A DNA stretch of 9,819 nucleotides. Origin: Promethearchaeota archaeon (lineage in GTDB: Archaea; Asgardarchaeota; Lokiarchaeia; Sigyniarchaeales; SOKP01). Under the pieces are notes generated by a model that worked only from the letters and a program-made list of their open reading frames with translations, made no database searches and was not told the origin of the DNA. Position 1 is the stretch's first letter. Every line of letters begins with the position of its first letter. The position numbers and the translations under genes are program-made. Shown here piece after piece: positions 1 to 5,587 of this stretch. The stretch covers positions 1-9,819 of the forward strand of contig JAUWNA010000046.1 in assembly GCA_030612905.1 (NCBI GenBank), read 5' to 3'.

Positions 1-246
1 GGTGGAATATTTGGTCGTAAATCCTTAGAAGAACGCGGAGGAATGGTGAGAAATGTAACGAAAGGATTTGATATTGCAGCGCAAGCTTTATCCGAAGGAG
101 AAAAGATTCCCGAAGAAGCTATAGAGCTTGTAGGAAAAAAGTTCATGCCCATTAGCCTATATACAAAAATGGGGAATCTAGGTTGGAATATGCGATCAAA
201 AAAATTCGGAGCTCGCAAAAAAATAAAAGACCAACCGTATCTTTAG
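1..246 (+). CDS. C-terminal part of a possible flavodoxin/NADPH-dependent FMN reductase-like oxidoreductase (5' end outside window)
   Basis: Frame 1 is open from the first base to a TAA at 244-246, giving 81 residues. The ATG at 43 is internal rather than the start, because the 14 codons before it (GGIFGRKSLEER...) read as ordinary protein. The visible part starts with a glycine-rich turn, runs through two probable amphipathic helices and ends in a basic tail with tryptophan and tyrosine (LGWNMRSKKFGARKK). This pattern resembles the C-terminal end of flavodoxin-fold NAD(P)H/FMN oxidoreductases, but no catalytic or flavin-binding motif lies in the window, so the family call is tentative. That a protein-coding gene ends here is fairly secure; its function is not. 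The next gene starts 245 bases later and is probably transcribed separately. Confidence 0.5.
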   Translation, partial: GGIFGRKSLEERGGMVRNVTKGFDIAAQALSEGEKIPEEAIELVGKKFMPISLYTKMGNLGWNMRSKKFGARKKIKDQPYL

Positions 247-392
247 AATTCTCATTGGAATGTATATTTAACTCTGCTACAACTACAGCCTAGAAATCTT
301 TTAATTCTATTTATCTTTAGAATAATCTCAATTTTAATATCATAGTAGTAAATTTTTTAAACTCATGCATCCTTAATTGAATACAGAGGAAG

Positions 393-400
393 TATATAAT
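393..400 (+). promoter_or_regulatory. Possible TATA box upstream of the small GTPase gene
   Basis: TATATAAT preceded by a purine-rich stretch (GAGGAAG) resembles an archaeal BRE plus TATA box. It would place transcription start near 420-425, leaving a leader of about 70 bases before the GTPase ATG at 492. A weaker T/A-rich element near 446-457 would give a short leader instead. The rest of the 247-491 gap is AT-rich, and I see no gene or strong hairpin in it. Confidence 0.3.
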
Positions 401-491
401 ACTTGCTTTCTCTTAGGTATAAGAATTGGTTTTTGTAGATTGTAATTTAATCTATAACTTGATAATTCATATAACGAAGGGATTCTAGCTT

Positions 492-1040
492 ATGGAAATT
501 AAAACTCCAAAAATGGATTTAGCATTTAAAATGTGTATATTTGGAGATTCAAGTGTTGGCAAATCAACATTGATCAACCGTTATGTTACTGCTAAATTTG
601 ATAATGACCTAAAGTCAACTTTAGGAGCGGCAATTTTGATGAAATTCATAGAAACGGAAACTATGAGAATAACACTCCAAATTTGGGATTTTGCCGGCGA
701 GGAAAGGTTCAGGTCTCTTCTACCTAGCTATGCTAAAGGATCTTCTGCAGCAATTTTTATGTGTGACATTTCTAATCGTGATAGTATTACGAATATAGAT
801 AAATGGCTTTTAACATTTGACGAAGGACTGAACAATCGGGACCCAAAATTTCCCTTAATAGTAGTTGGTGGAAAATTAGACTTAGAAGAAAAACGCTCTA
901 TGAGTAAGAAGGATATTGAAGATATACTTACAGTACGAGAAGAATTTGATTACATCGAATGTTCTTCTAAAACTGGAGAAAACGTGGATTTGTTATTTCA
1001 AACTATAGTCGATAAAATGTTGATTTATGGAAATATTTAG
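492..1040 (+). CDS. Rab/Ras-type small GTP-binding protein
   Basis: This 182-residue single-domain GTPase is of normal length for the Ras superfamily. The motifs are in order: P-loop GDSSVGKST at 18-26; switch I threonine T43 (STLGAA, matching the Rab TIG motif); G3 WDFAGEE at 65-71; G4 GKLD at 127-130; and G5 ECSSKTG at 156-162. The switch-II glutamine of Rab (WDTAGQE) is E70 here. The asparagine of NKxD is G127, comparable to the TKxD of Rho proteins. The C terminus ends MLIYGNI without cysteine, so there is no prenylation motif and any membrane contact must come through partners. GTPases of this kind are greatly expanded in Asgard archaea, where their roles are mostly unknown. The ATG at 492 is chosen because the conserved strand begins about 10 residues in, and a GAAGGG sequence lies about 10 bases upstream. 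It is probably monocistronic, with AT-rich gaps on both sides. Confidence 0.93.
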   Translation: MEIKTPKMDLAFKMCIFGDSSVGKSTLINRYVTAKFDNDLKSTLGAAILMKFIETETMRITLQIWDFAGEERFRSLLPSYAKGSSAAIFMCDISNRDSITNIDKWLLTFDEGLNNRDPKFPLIVVGGKLDLEEKRSMSKKDIEDILTVREEFDYIECSSKTGENVDLLFQTIVDKMLIYGNI

Positions 1041-1157
1041 CCATCTATAAGATAGAATCTATTCTCAATTTTCAACTATATTTTAATAAATTAGCAAGTA
1101 GAATAATTTCACATAACTAAAATTTAAATGTCAAAAAAATCAAATATTAATTGAACG

Positions 1158-2723
1158 ATGAAAGAACTAGAACAAGATTTCGAGCCCTCGCCTGAATTTC
1201 ATATGTCAAAAAAGAAATTTTTAATTAACTTAATCAAGTTAATCCCTAAAATGAGAAAGATGAGAAAGCGAGTGGAAGAATTCCTATTAAATTTGAATGA
1301 TCCTAAACATCATGTTGAAGCTCCTTCCTTAGAAACTATTAAAACAGATTTAGAGATTATTTGCAAAGAACCTCACAGGAGAATAGGAACAAAACAGGGG
1401 AATATAATTGAAGATTTTTTAGAAAGTAAATTAAAAGAATTTGGGCTGGAATCAGTAAAAAAGGAACCAATAGATATTGTAAATTGGGTTGCAACGAATT
1501 GGAAATTAATTATATCGGGAGATAGAGAACAAATTGAAGTTCCTTGTTTTTACGTGTTAAATACGGGTTTTACCGATAATGAAGGAATAAAAGCTTCTTT
1601 AGTTTATGTGGGAACTGGCCAAAAAAAAGATTTTAAAAATATAGACATTAAAGGTAAAATTGTAGTTGCCGATATTGAATTTCCAACCATGCCTTTTGGA
1701 AAATTAATGAAGCTAGCAGAACCGTATTATATTTCTGATCCTACTAATATTATCGATGAAACGACAGAACTTGTTTTAACTTTTGCATTATCAAATTTTC
1801 CCCCACAATCATTGGGAGGAAAACCTAGAGAAGATTCTGTATATTGGCGAGCATTTAATGGTGGAGCCTTGGGATTAGTTCTCATTTTAAGAGACTACCC
1901 TTCAAATGTGAATAGTCATTGGGGGCCTTATGATGGCGCTATGAAACCAATTCCAGCTTTATATGTGGGAAAATATGATGGTATAAAAGTTAGAGAAATA
2001 GCACAAGCTAAAGATTCTCGTGGAACTTTAATTCTCGAAGGATATAGCGAAACAACTAAAGCTCATAATGTATGGGGGATTCTCCCAGGAAATTCTGAGG
2101 AATCAATAATGATCTCAAGTCATCACGATTCGGCGTTTAAAGGCGCATCCGAAGATGGAACGGGTGTTGCTATGGTATTAGCTCAATTAAGAGCGTGGTC
2201 AAAAATTCCTAAGAGTGAAAGACCTAGATCTTTATTGTTTTGTTTATCAGCGGGACATCTCTATGGAGGGATAGGAGCTGAAAAATTCGCCCGGAAATAT
2301 AAAAACAATTTATTAAAAGATGTACTAGTAGATGTGAATCTGGAACATTTATGCGCTAGAGAAGTCATAGAAGACCCTCAAACGCATAATTTTAAATTAA
2401 CTAAGAATTTAGCGTTAGGTGCTGTTTTCATTTCACAAACCGAAAGTCTAGTAGCGCTTACAACTAAAGCTTTTAAAGAACATAAAATTGAAAACATGCT
2501 ATTAGTTCCAGATAATTTCTTTGCAACGCCTCCTATCGGTGAAGCGGGTCATTTTGCTATTCATGGAGATTTAAAAGTTATACATTGGATTAGATCTCCT
2601 TATTATCTCCTTACAGCAGAAGACACACTAGATAAAATCGATATGAATAAATTGCACCCCACAGCTCAATGTGTATCTGATCTAATCAATTCCTTAATGT
2701 ATCTACCTAAAGAACAGTTTTAA
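1158..2723 (+). CDS. M28-family peptidase homologue with PA-like insert, metal site altered
   Basis: This protein has 521 residues. There is a basic N-terminal segment (1-60) and the usual M28 opening helix (RRIGTKQGN... at about 75-105). A PA-like region follows at about 130-300, with the typical IKGKIVVADI strand near 165-175. The Zn-peptidase fold occupies about 300-510. M28 enzymes are di-zinc aminopeptidases or carboxypeptidases with ligands H, D, E, D and H and a catalytic Glu next to the Glu ligand. Here HxD (H322, D324) and the bridging Asp (D333 in EDGTG) are kept. The Glu-Glu pair is G366-H367, the fourth ligand position is E396 (VNLEHL), and the final His is L485 in a well-kept TxxDTxxKID block. 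The protein may therefore be inactive or use another metal arrangement. I see no signal peptide, so it is probably cytosolic. The start is the ATG at 1158, with a TATA-like TTTAAATG about 30 bases before it. Fold assignment is confident; peptidase activity is doubtful. Confidence 0.85.
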   Translation: MKELEQDFEPSPEFHMSKKKFLINLIKLIPKMRKMRKRVEEFLLNLNDPKHHVEAPSLETIKTDLEIICKEPHRRIGTKQGNIIEDFLESKLKEFGLESVKKEPIDIVNWVATNWKLIISGDREQIEVPCFYVLNTGFTDNEGIKASLVYVGTGQKKDFKNIDIKGKIVVADIEFPTMPFGKLMKLAEPYYISDPTNIIDETTELVLTFALSNFPPQSLGGKPREDSVYWRAFNGGALGLVLILRDYPSNVNSHWGPYDGAMKPIPALYVGKYDGIKVREIAQAKDSRGTLILEGYSETTKAHNVWGILPGNSEESIMISSHHDSAFKGASEDGTGVAMVLAQLRAWSKIPKSERPRSLLFCLSAGHLYGGIGAEKFARKYKNNLLKDVLVDVNLEHLCAREVIEDPQTHNFKLTKNLALGAVFISQTESLVALTTKAFKEHKIENMLLVPDNFFATPPIGEAGHFAIHGDLKVIHWIRSPYYLLTAEDTLDKIDMNKLHPTAQCVSDLINSLMYLPKEQF

Positions 2724-2752
2724 ATTTTTGTAATAGAGGTTCAGAAGCGTAT

Positions 2753-2768
2753 ACTTTTTCGAGAAAGT
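2753..2768. repeat. 16-base near-perfect palindrome between M28 and phosphatase genes
   Basis: ACTTTTTCGAGAAAGT pairs with itself along its full length except for two T/G positions. It lies about 30 bases after the M28 stop and 50 bases before the phosphatase start. It could be an operator site or a weak hairpin; nothing decides between these. Confidence 0.35.
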
Positions 2769-2795
2769 GGATTTGCTAAAAATAACTTTTTTAAT

Positions 2796-2803
2796 TTTAT
2801 AAT
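2796..2803 (+). promoter_or_regulatory. Possible TATA box for the histidine phosphatase gene
   Basis: TTTATAAT in an AT-rich stretch lies about 20 bases before the ATG at 2819. This spacing would give a leaderless or nearly leaderless transcript, common in archaea. The surrounding base composition makes chance matches likely. Confidence 0.3.
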
Positions 2804-2818
2804 TTTTAACTATATAAG

Positions 2819-3532
2819 ATGAAAGAAAACATTTGGAAAAGTGCTGAATGGACCGTACAGGCACGTAATATCGTTAAAGCTCTCAATAAATTTCCAGTAG
2901 ATTCGAAGATAATATTAATTCTAAGACATTCCCATAGAAATGATCCCACTGAATTAGTGAAAATGCATGAACTAAGGTTAACTCCTCAAGGACATCAAGT
3001 AGCTAAGATATTTGGTCAAAAATTACCTAATGAGAGAGCAATCAGGTTGTATCATAGCCCTGTAGGGCGATGTCAAGAAACGGCAGAAGAAATTTTAACT
3101 GGATTTGAAGAGACTGGAGGAAATGGAGCGTTAAAAGGGGTACTTAGGCCGTTATTTTTCGCGGGAACTGCTCCAAAATTTTTCCAGAATATTAATATGA
3201 AAAATTCTCATATTGAATTTATGTTTCGTTGGGCTGTTGGACTCTATTCTCCAGATTTAATATCTCCACTTCAAATTTACTGCCAAAAGGCAGCAGAAGT
3301 TATTTGGAATGGTATTCACGATGCTTCAGAGGGAGGCATCGACATTCACATAACGCACGATGTTTTTTTAATGGCATTACGATTCGGATGGTTTGGAATA
3401 CCTCCTGACGCGGAATGGGTTCCCTTTTTAGGTGGAATCGCATTTATTTTAACCGAAAATAAAATTAAATTGTTTGTTAAAGATCGTTTTATCTCGATGG
3501 ATGTTCCATATTGGTGGAAAATCAGAACCTAA
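2819..3532 (+). CDS. Histidine phosphatase superfamily (phosphoglycerate-mutase-like) protein
   Basis: This 237-residue protein has all the marks of the branch-1 histidine phosphatases. The nucleophile motif is LRHSHR at 35-40 (R36, H37; the usual RHG is RHS). LTPQG at 54-58 follows. The second arginine is in SPVGRCQETA at 80-89 (R84). The distal catalytic histidine is H180 in ITHD at 178-181. Such enzymes pass a phosphate through a phosphohistidine and act as phosphatases or mutases on small metabolites or phosphoproteins. The RHSHR variant, with mutase-type active-site residues otherwise intact, suggests an active phosphatase of unknown substrate. It has no signal peptide or membrane segment and is probably cytosolic. 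The ATG at 2819 fits because the first strand of the fold (IILILRH) begins at residue 31. The gene ends 9 bases from the stop of the opposing coiled-coil gene. Confidence 0.9.
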   Translation: MKENIWKSAEWTVQARNIVKALNKFPVDSKIILILRHSHRNDPTELVKMHELRLTPQGHQVAKIFGQKLPNERAIRLYHSPVGRCQETAEEILTGFEETGGNGALKGVLRPLFFAGTAPKFFQNINMKNSHIEFMFRWAVGLYSPDLISPLQIYCQKAAEVIWNGIHDASEGGIDIHITHDVFLMALRFGWFGIPPDAEWVPFLGGIAFILTENKIKLFVKDRFISMDVPYWWKIRT

Positions 3533-3541
3533 GTGTGGGAT

Positions 3542-4039
3542 TTAAAACTCATACCTACATTTAGTGCAGACGCGTTTTTTCGCGTAAATTCTTCTTGGTA
3601 CATAGCTAATCAAACGTGTTTTATCATCAACTTCTTTGATGGCGAAACCCATGACTCCGCATTTAGGGCACTTCCTTTTATTAGTAGAAAAACTGGTGAT
3701 AGGTGAGGTTGCTAGAGATATTTCTTGATTAGGCACTCTTATTGTTTCAATTTGTTGATCCGTATTGTGAGGTGGGCTTAGTTGTTGTGGAGGTGGGCTT
3801 AGTTGTTGCTGAGGTGGGCTTGATTGTTGTGGAGGTGGGCTTGATTGTTGTGGAGGTAGATTCAATTGTTGCTGTAGATTTTGAATTCGAGTTCTTAATT
3901 CTGCGTTCTCGTCTTTTAATTGATATACTTGTATTTCTTTTTTTTCTAACAAAGTAAATAATTCTGTAATTTGGTTTTCCAATATGCTTAGCTCTTTTTC
4001 GTCTTCAGGCGTTAAGCCCTCCAAATTATTATACATCAT
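3542..4039 (-). CDS. Coiled-coil, Pro/Gln-repeat and zinc-ribbon protein
   Basis: This protein of about 165 residues has three parts. A charged amphipathic helix covers roughly residues 10-60, with leucines at heptad spacing in its second half, so it is probably a dimeric coiled coil. A low-complexity linker of repeated SPPPQQ/SPPQQQ units follows. The C terminus is a zinc ribbon: CPKC, about 30 residues, then CTKC, ending RRIYAKKRVCTKCRYEF. No enzyme motif is present. An adaptor or nucleic-acid/protein-binding role is inferred from the layout only. The start is uncertain. A TTG at 4051 would add four residues (MCEK). I prefer the ATG at 4039 because a TATA box at 4081-4074 predicts transcription start near 4052, leaving a short leader. 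The next codon is also ATG (4036). The linker is encoded by five 21-base tandem units, so its length may differ between strains. Confidence 0.75.
   Translation of the reverse strand: MMYNNLEGLTPEDEKELSILENQITELFTLLEKKEIQVYQLKDENAELRTRIQNLQQQLNLPPQQSSPPPQQSSPPQQQLSPPPQQLSPPHNTDQQIETIRVPNQEISLATSPITSFSTNKRKCPKCGVMGFAIKEVDDKTRLISYVPRRIYAKKRVCTKCRYEF
3770..3874. repeat. Five tandem 21-base units encoding the Pro/Gln linker
   Basis: Units begin at 3770, 3791, 3812, 3833 and 3854, each with the pattern AGGTGGGCTT.GTTGTTG.GG. The first four differ at only a few positions; the fifth is diverged. On the minus strand each unit encodes seven residues (variants of SPPPQQQ). The period is a multiple of three, so gain or loss of units keeps the frame. 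Confidence 0.9.
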
Positions 4040-4073
4040 TTTTTCGCACAACTCTCGTTTTTTACAGAATTGT

Positions 4074-4081
4074 ATTTTATA
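4074..4081 (-). promoter_or_regulatory. TATA box of the coiled-coil/zinc-ribbon gene
   Basis: Read on the minus strand this is TATAAAAT, a close match to the archaeal TATA consensus. About 25 bases on, transcription would start near 4052, 13 bases before the ATG at 4039. It lies between the gene and the IS right end at about 4214, so the insertion has probably left the core promoter intact. Confidence 0.5.
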
Positions 4082-4221
4082 GCTAAATAAAATTTAGGTT
4101 AGTTAGACATAAATAGTTTATTAAAAATGATCCTAAAAACCAATAACTAATTTACCAATACTTAGGGTTCTAATTGCTTCAAGTTGATGTTTGTGGAGCT
4201 TTACAACAGTTTTTTGAACTA

Positions 4222-4246
4222 CCACGCCCTAAACTAAAGGGCTTGG
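4222..4246 (-). repeat. Right-end hairpin of the tnpB element
   Basis: Arms CCACGCCCT (4222-4230) and AGGGCTTGG (4238-4246) pair at 8 of 9 positions around a 7-base loop AAACTAA. The form (GCCCT...AGGGC, TTTAG in the loop region on the minus strand) closely matches the terminal hairpins of IS605-type elements. Confidence 0.75.
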
Positions 4247-4254
4247 ATTCGCAG

Positions 4255-4278
4255 GTTAAAAGTCGTTAAACTTTTAAC
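4255..4278 (-). repeat. 9-pair hairpin spanning the tnpB stop codon
   Basis: GTTAAAAGT (4255-4263) and ACTTTTAAC (4270-4278) are perfect reverse complements around the six-base loop CGTTAA. The tnpB stop codon (4266-4268) sits in the loop. Its place just 8 bases before the right-end hairpin fits a scaffold stem of the omega RNA. Confidence 0.6.
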
Positions 4279-5453
4279 ACTAATGGATGGTTCAAGCATC
4301 CTCTATCCCCTAACCACTTGGACTCAGGGACTCCTTTTTGTATCATGTTTCTTGAAGCGTTTACATCGGCATTTAATACTAATCCGCAATCCTTACACGC
4401 ATACAGACCACGATACTTGCGGTTTGACTTGCGAACGATTCCACACGAAGAGCAAGTTTGCGAAGTGTATTCTTCGGTGATTCTCACTACTTTAATTCCG
4501 ACCATCTCGGATTTGTATTCGATTTGTCGGACAAGTTTTAGAAAAGGTATTGACACGAAGTTTTGGTTGTTTTTCTTGCCGATCTTAACTTTCTGTTTCC
4601 AGCCCTCGTTATACCCAACGATTATCGTCCCTATATCGTTAGAAATGCAGTAATTGATTACTTTTCTCGAAGTTTTGTGGAAAAAATCTCTAATTTTATT
4701 GTTTCGCTTTCGATGAAGCTTCAAGATGCGTTTAGTCAATTCGGTGTCGTTACAAATCTTGCCTAACGATTTGTATTTGGCTAATTGCTTGTTATAGAAT
4801 TGATTGATCGACTTCACGACACCGCCTTTGATAATCAATGGATTATTTCCAACGTTATCTGACGCAGTTACGATGTTGTTAAGTCCTAAATCAATCCCTA
4901 ACACATTATCCTCGTTCAAGTACAAGTCTCGCGGCTCGTAGTCGTAGATCAATTCGACGTTATACCGATCCCCGAAAGGAACGATGCGAACTCCTTTCAC
5001 ATTTTCGAGATTCGTTTTTATCCTCGGAAAGCCTAATCTTTCCATCTTTCTCGTGAGTAAAACAAACCCGTCCTTCAACCTACATTGTAATGAAGTGAAA
5101 TAGACCAAATTGCGACCGTTCTTACGCTTGTAATGGGGGAGCCTTGGCATTCCTTGAAATTTAGACGGCTCTTTTTTCCATATTTTAATTGCTTTAAAAA
5201 AGCTCTTGAAGTTTCGATCTACTTGCTTTAAGACTTGTTGCGGAGGATGAGAACCACACATCTCTTGAAGCTTTTTATACACCTCGTGTGATTTTAGCAA
5301 CCGCCATAACTCGTTATATCGGATCCAATGACGATCCATGAAGAATCGTTGTCGAACCGTGTAGGTGGCGCCGTTAAACAAATTTTTTGAAAGAAAAGTC
5401 ATCTCGTCCAATAATTTCGAGCGTTTGAATTGAACTTGTCGAACGAGTTGCAT
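4266..5453 (-). CDS. tnpB: TnpB, IS605 OrfB-type RNA-guided nuclease
   Basis: This 395-residue protein is full length for TnpB. An N-terminal helical/wedge region (1-170) is followed by the split RuvC domain: RuvC-I GIDLGLNN (D188) and RuvC-III NADVNASRN (D363), with the zinc finger CSSC...CKDC (C334, C337, C353, C356) between. RuvC-II reads TIIVGYNEGWKQ, so the usual IxxE position is glycine (G280) and the nearest acid is E283. TnpB cuts DNA under the guidance of an RNA from its own 3' end, and this helps the element persist at its site. The start is the ATG at 5453; a TTTAAATA box at 5484-5477 would give a leaderless mRNA beginning near 5455. No frameshift or stop breaks the gene, so it could be functional. 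Gene order on the minus strand is tnpB, right-end RNA, then the coiled-coil gene. Confidence 0.95.
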   Translation of the reverse strand: MQLVRQVQFKRSKLLDEMTFLSKNLFNGATYTVRQRFFMDRHWIRYNELWRLLKSHEVYKKLQEMCGSHPPQQVLKQVDRNFKSFFKAIKIWKKEPSKFQGMPRLPHYKRKNGRNLVYFTSLQCRLKDGFVLLTRKMERLGFPRIKTNLENVKGVRIVPFGDRYNVELIYDYEPRDLYLNEDNVLGIDLGLNNIVTASDNVGNNPLIIKGGVVKSINQFYNKQLAKYKSLGKICNDTELTKRILKLHRKRNNKIRDFFHKTSRKVINYCISNDIGTIIVGYNEGWKQKVKIGKKNNQNFVSIPFLKLVRQIEYKSEMVGIKVVRITEEYTSQTCSSCGIVRKSNRKYRGLYACKDCGLVLNADVNASRNMIQKGVPESKWLGDRGCLNHPLVLKV

Positions 5454-5476
5454 TGGTTAATCTATCATTCTTTTCG

Positions 5477-5484
5477 TATTTAAA
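5477..5484 (-). promoter_or_regulatory. Possible TATA box of tnpB
   Basis: On the minus strand this reads TTTAAATA, 24-31 bases upstream of the tnpB ATG at 5453. That spacing predicts transcription starting at or next to the start codon. It lies inside the left end, so the element would carry its own promoter. Confidence 0.4.
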
Positions 5485-5504
5485 GAAGAAGAGGTTCAAT
5501 TTTT

Positions 5505-5525
5505 AGTGATGCAAAATTCATCACT
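5505..5525 (-). repeat. Left-end hairpin of the tnpB element
   Basis: AGTGATG (5505-5511) and CATCACT (5519-5525) are perfect 7-base inverted repeats around a 7-base loop. They sit about 50 bases upstream of tnpB, where IS200/IS605 left-end structures recognised by TnpA are found. Confidence 0.6.
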
Positions 5526-5587
5526 TCCCTAAAGGAACGTGTTTTCTTTTGCGAAAAATAATAAATAAGCCATCAAAATATAAAATT

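Larger units (their letters stand above)
4194..4400 (-). ncRNA. Predicted omega RNA (reRNA) with adjacent guide
   Basis: TnpB nucleases use an RNA made from the tnpB 3' end plus the right end, followed by a guide copied from flanking DNA. Here the tnpB 3' end runs into a 9-pair stem (4255-4278) and a second stem (4222-4246), then GTTCAA at 4219-4214. The flanking 4213-4194, read on the minus strand as AAAACTGTTGTAAAGCTCCA, would be the guide. The 5' limit is arbitrary, set by the roughly 200-base size of known omega RNAs. Confidence 0.45.
4214..5530 (-). mobile_element. IS200/IS605-type element carrying only tnpB
   Basis: The element consists of a minus-strand tnpB, a hairpin about 50 bases upstream of the gene (5505-5525, left end) and two hairpins at its 3' end (4255-4278 and 4222-4246, right end). 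The right boundary is set after GTTCAA (4219-4214 on the minus strand), by analogy with the GTTCAA that ends the ISDra2 omega RNA scaffold. The left boundary is only approximate (5526-5535). No tnpA lies in the window, so movement would need a transposase in trans. These elements make no target duplication, and none is expected. GC looks visibly higher in tnpB than in its neighbours, consistent with transfer. Confidence 0.75.

Noticed and set aside
43..246. A complete 67-residue gene starting at 43
   Set aside because: The frame is open to the window's first base with protein-like sequence, so the ATG at 43 is internal to a truncated gene.
1043..1068. Small inverted repeat AGAATCTATTCT after the GTPase gene as a terminator
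   Set aside because: Five pairs around a two-base loop cannot form a stable hairpin.
3770..3874. Direct repeats as a CRISPR array
   Set aside because: The units are contiguous, with no unique spacers, and lie inside a coding frame.
3742..3957. Plus-strand open frame rich in EVGL(V/I)V repeats
   Set aside because: It is the antisense reading of the 21-base repeats in the coiled-coil gene, whose minus-strand product has a coherent helix and zinc ribbon.
4283..4766. Plus-strand open frames across the tnpB region
   Set aside because: They are antisense shadows of tnpB; the minus strand carries the intact RuvC and zinc-finger motifs.
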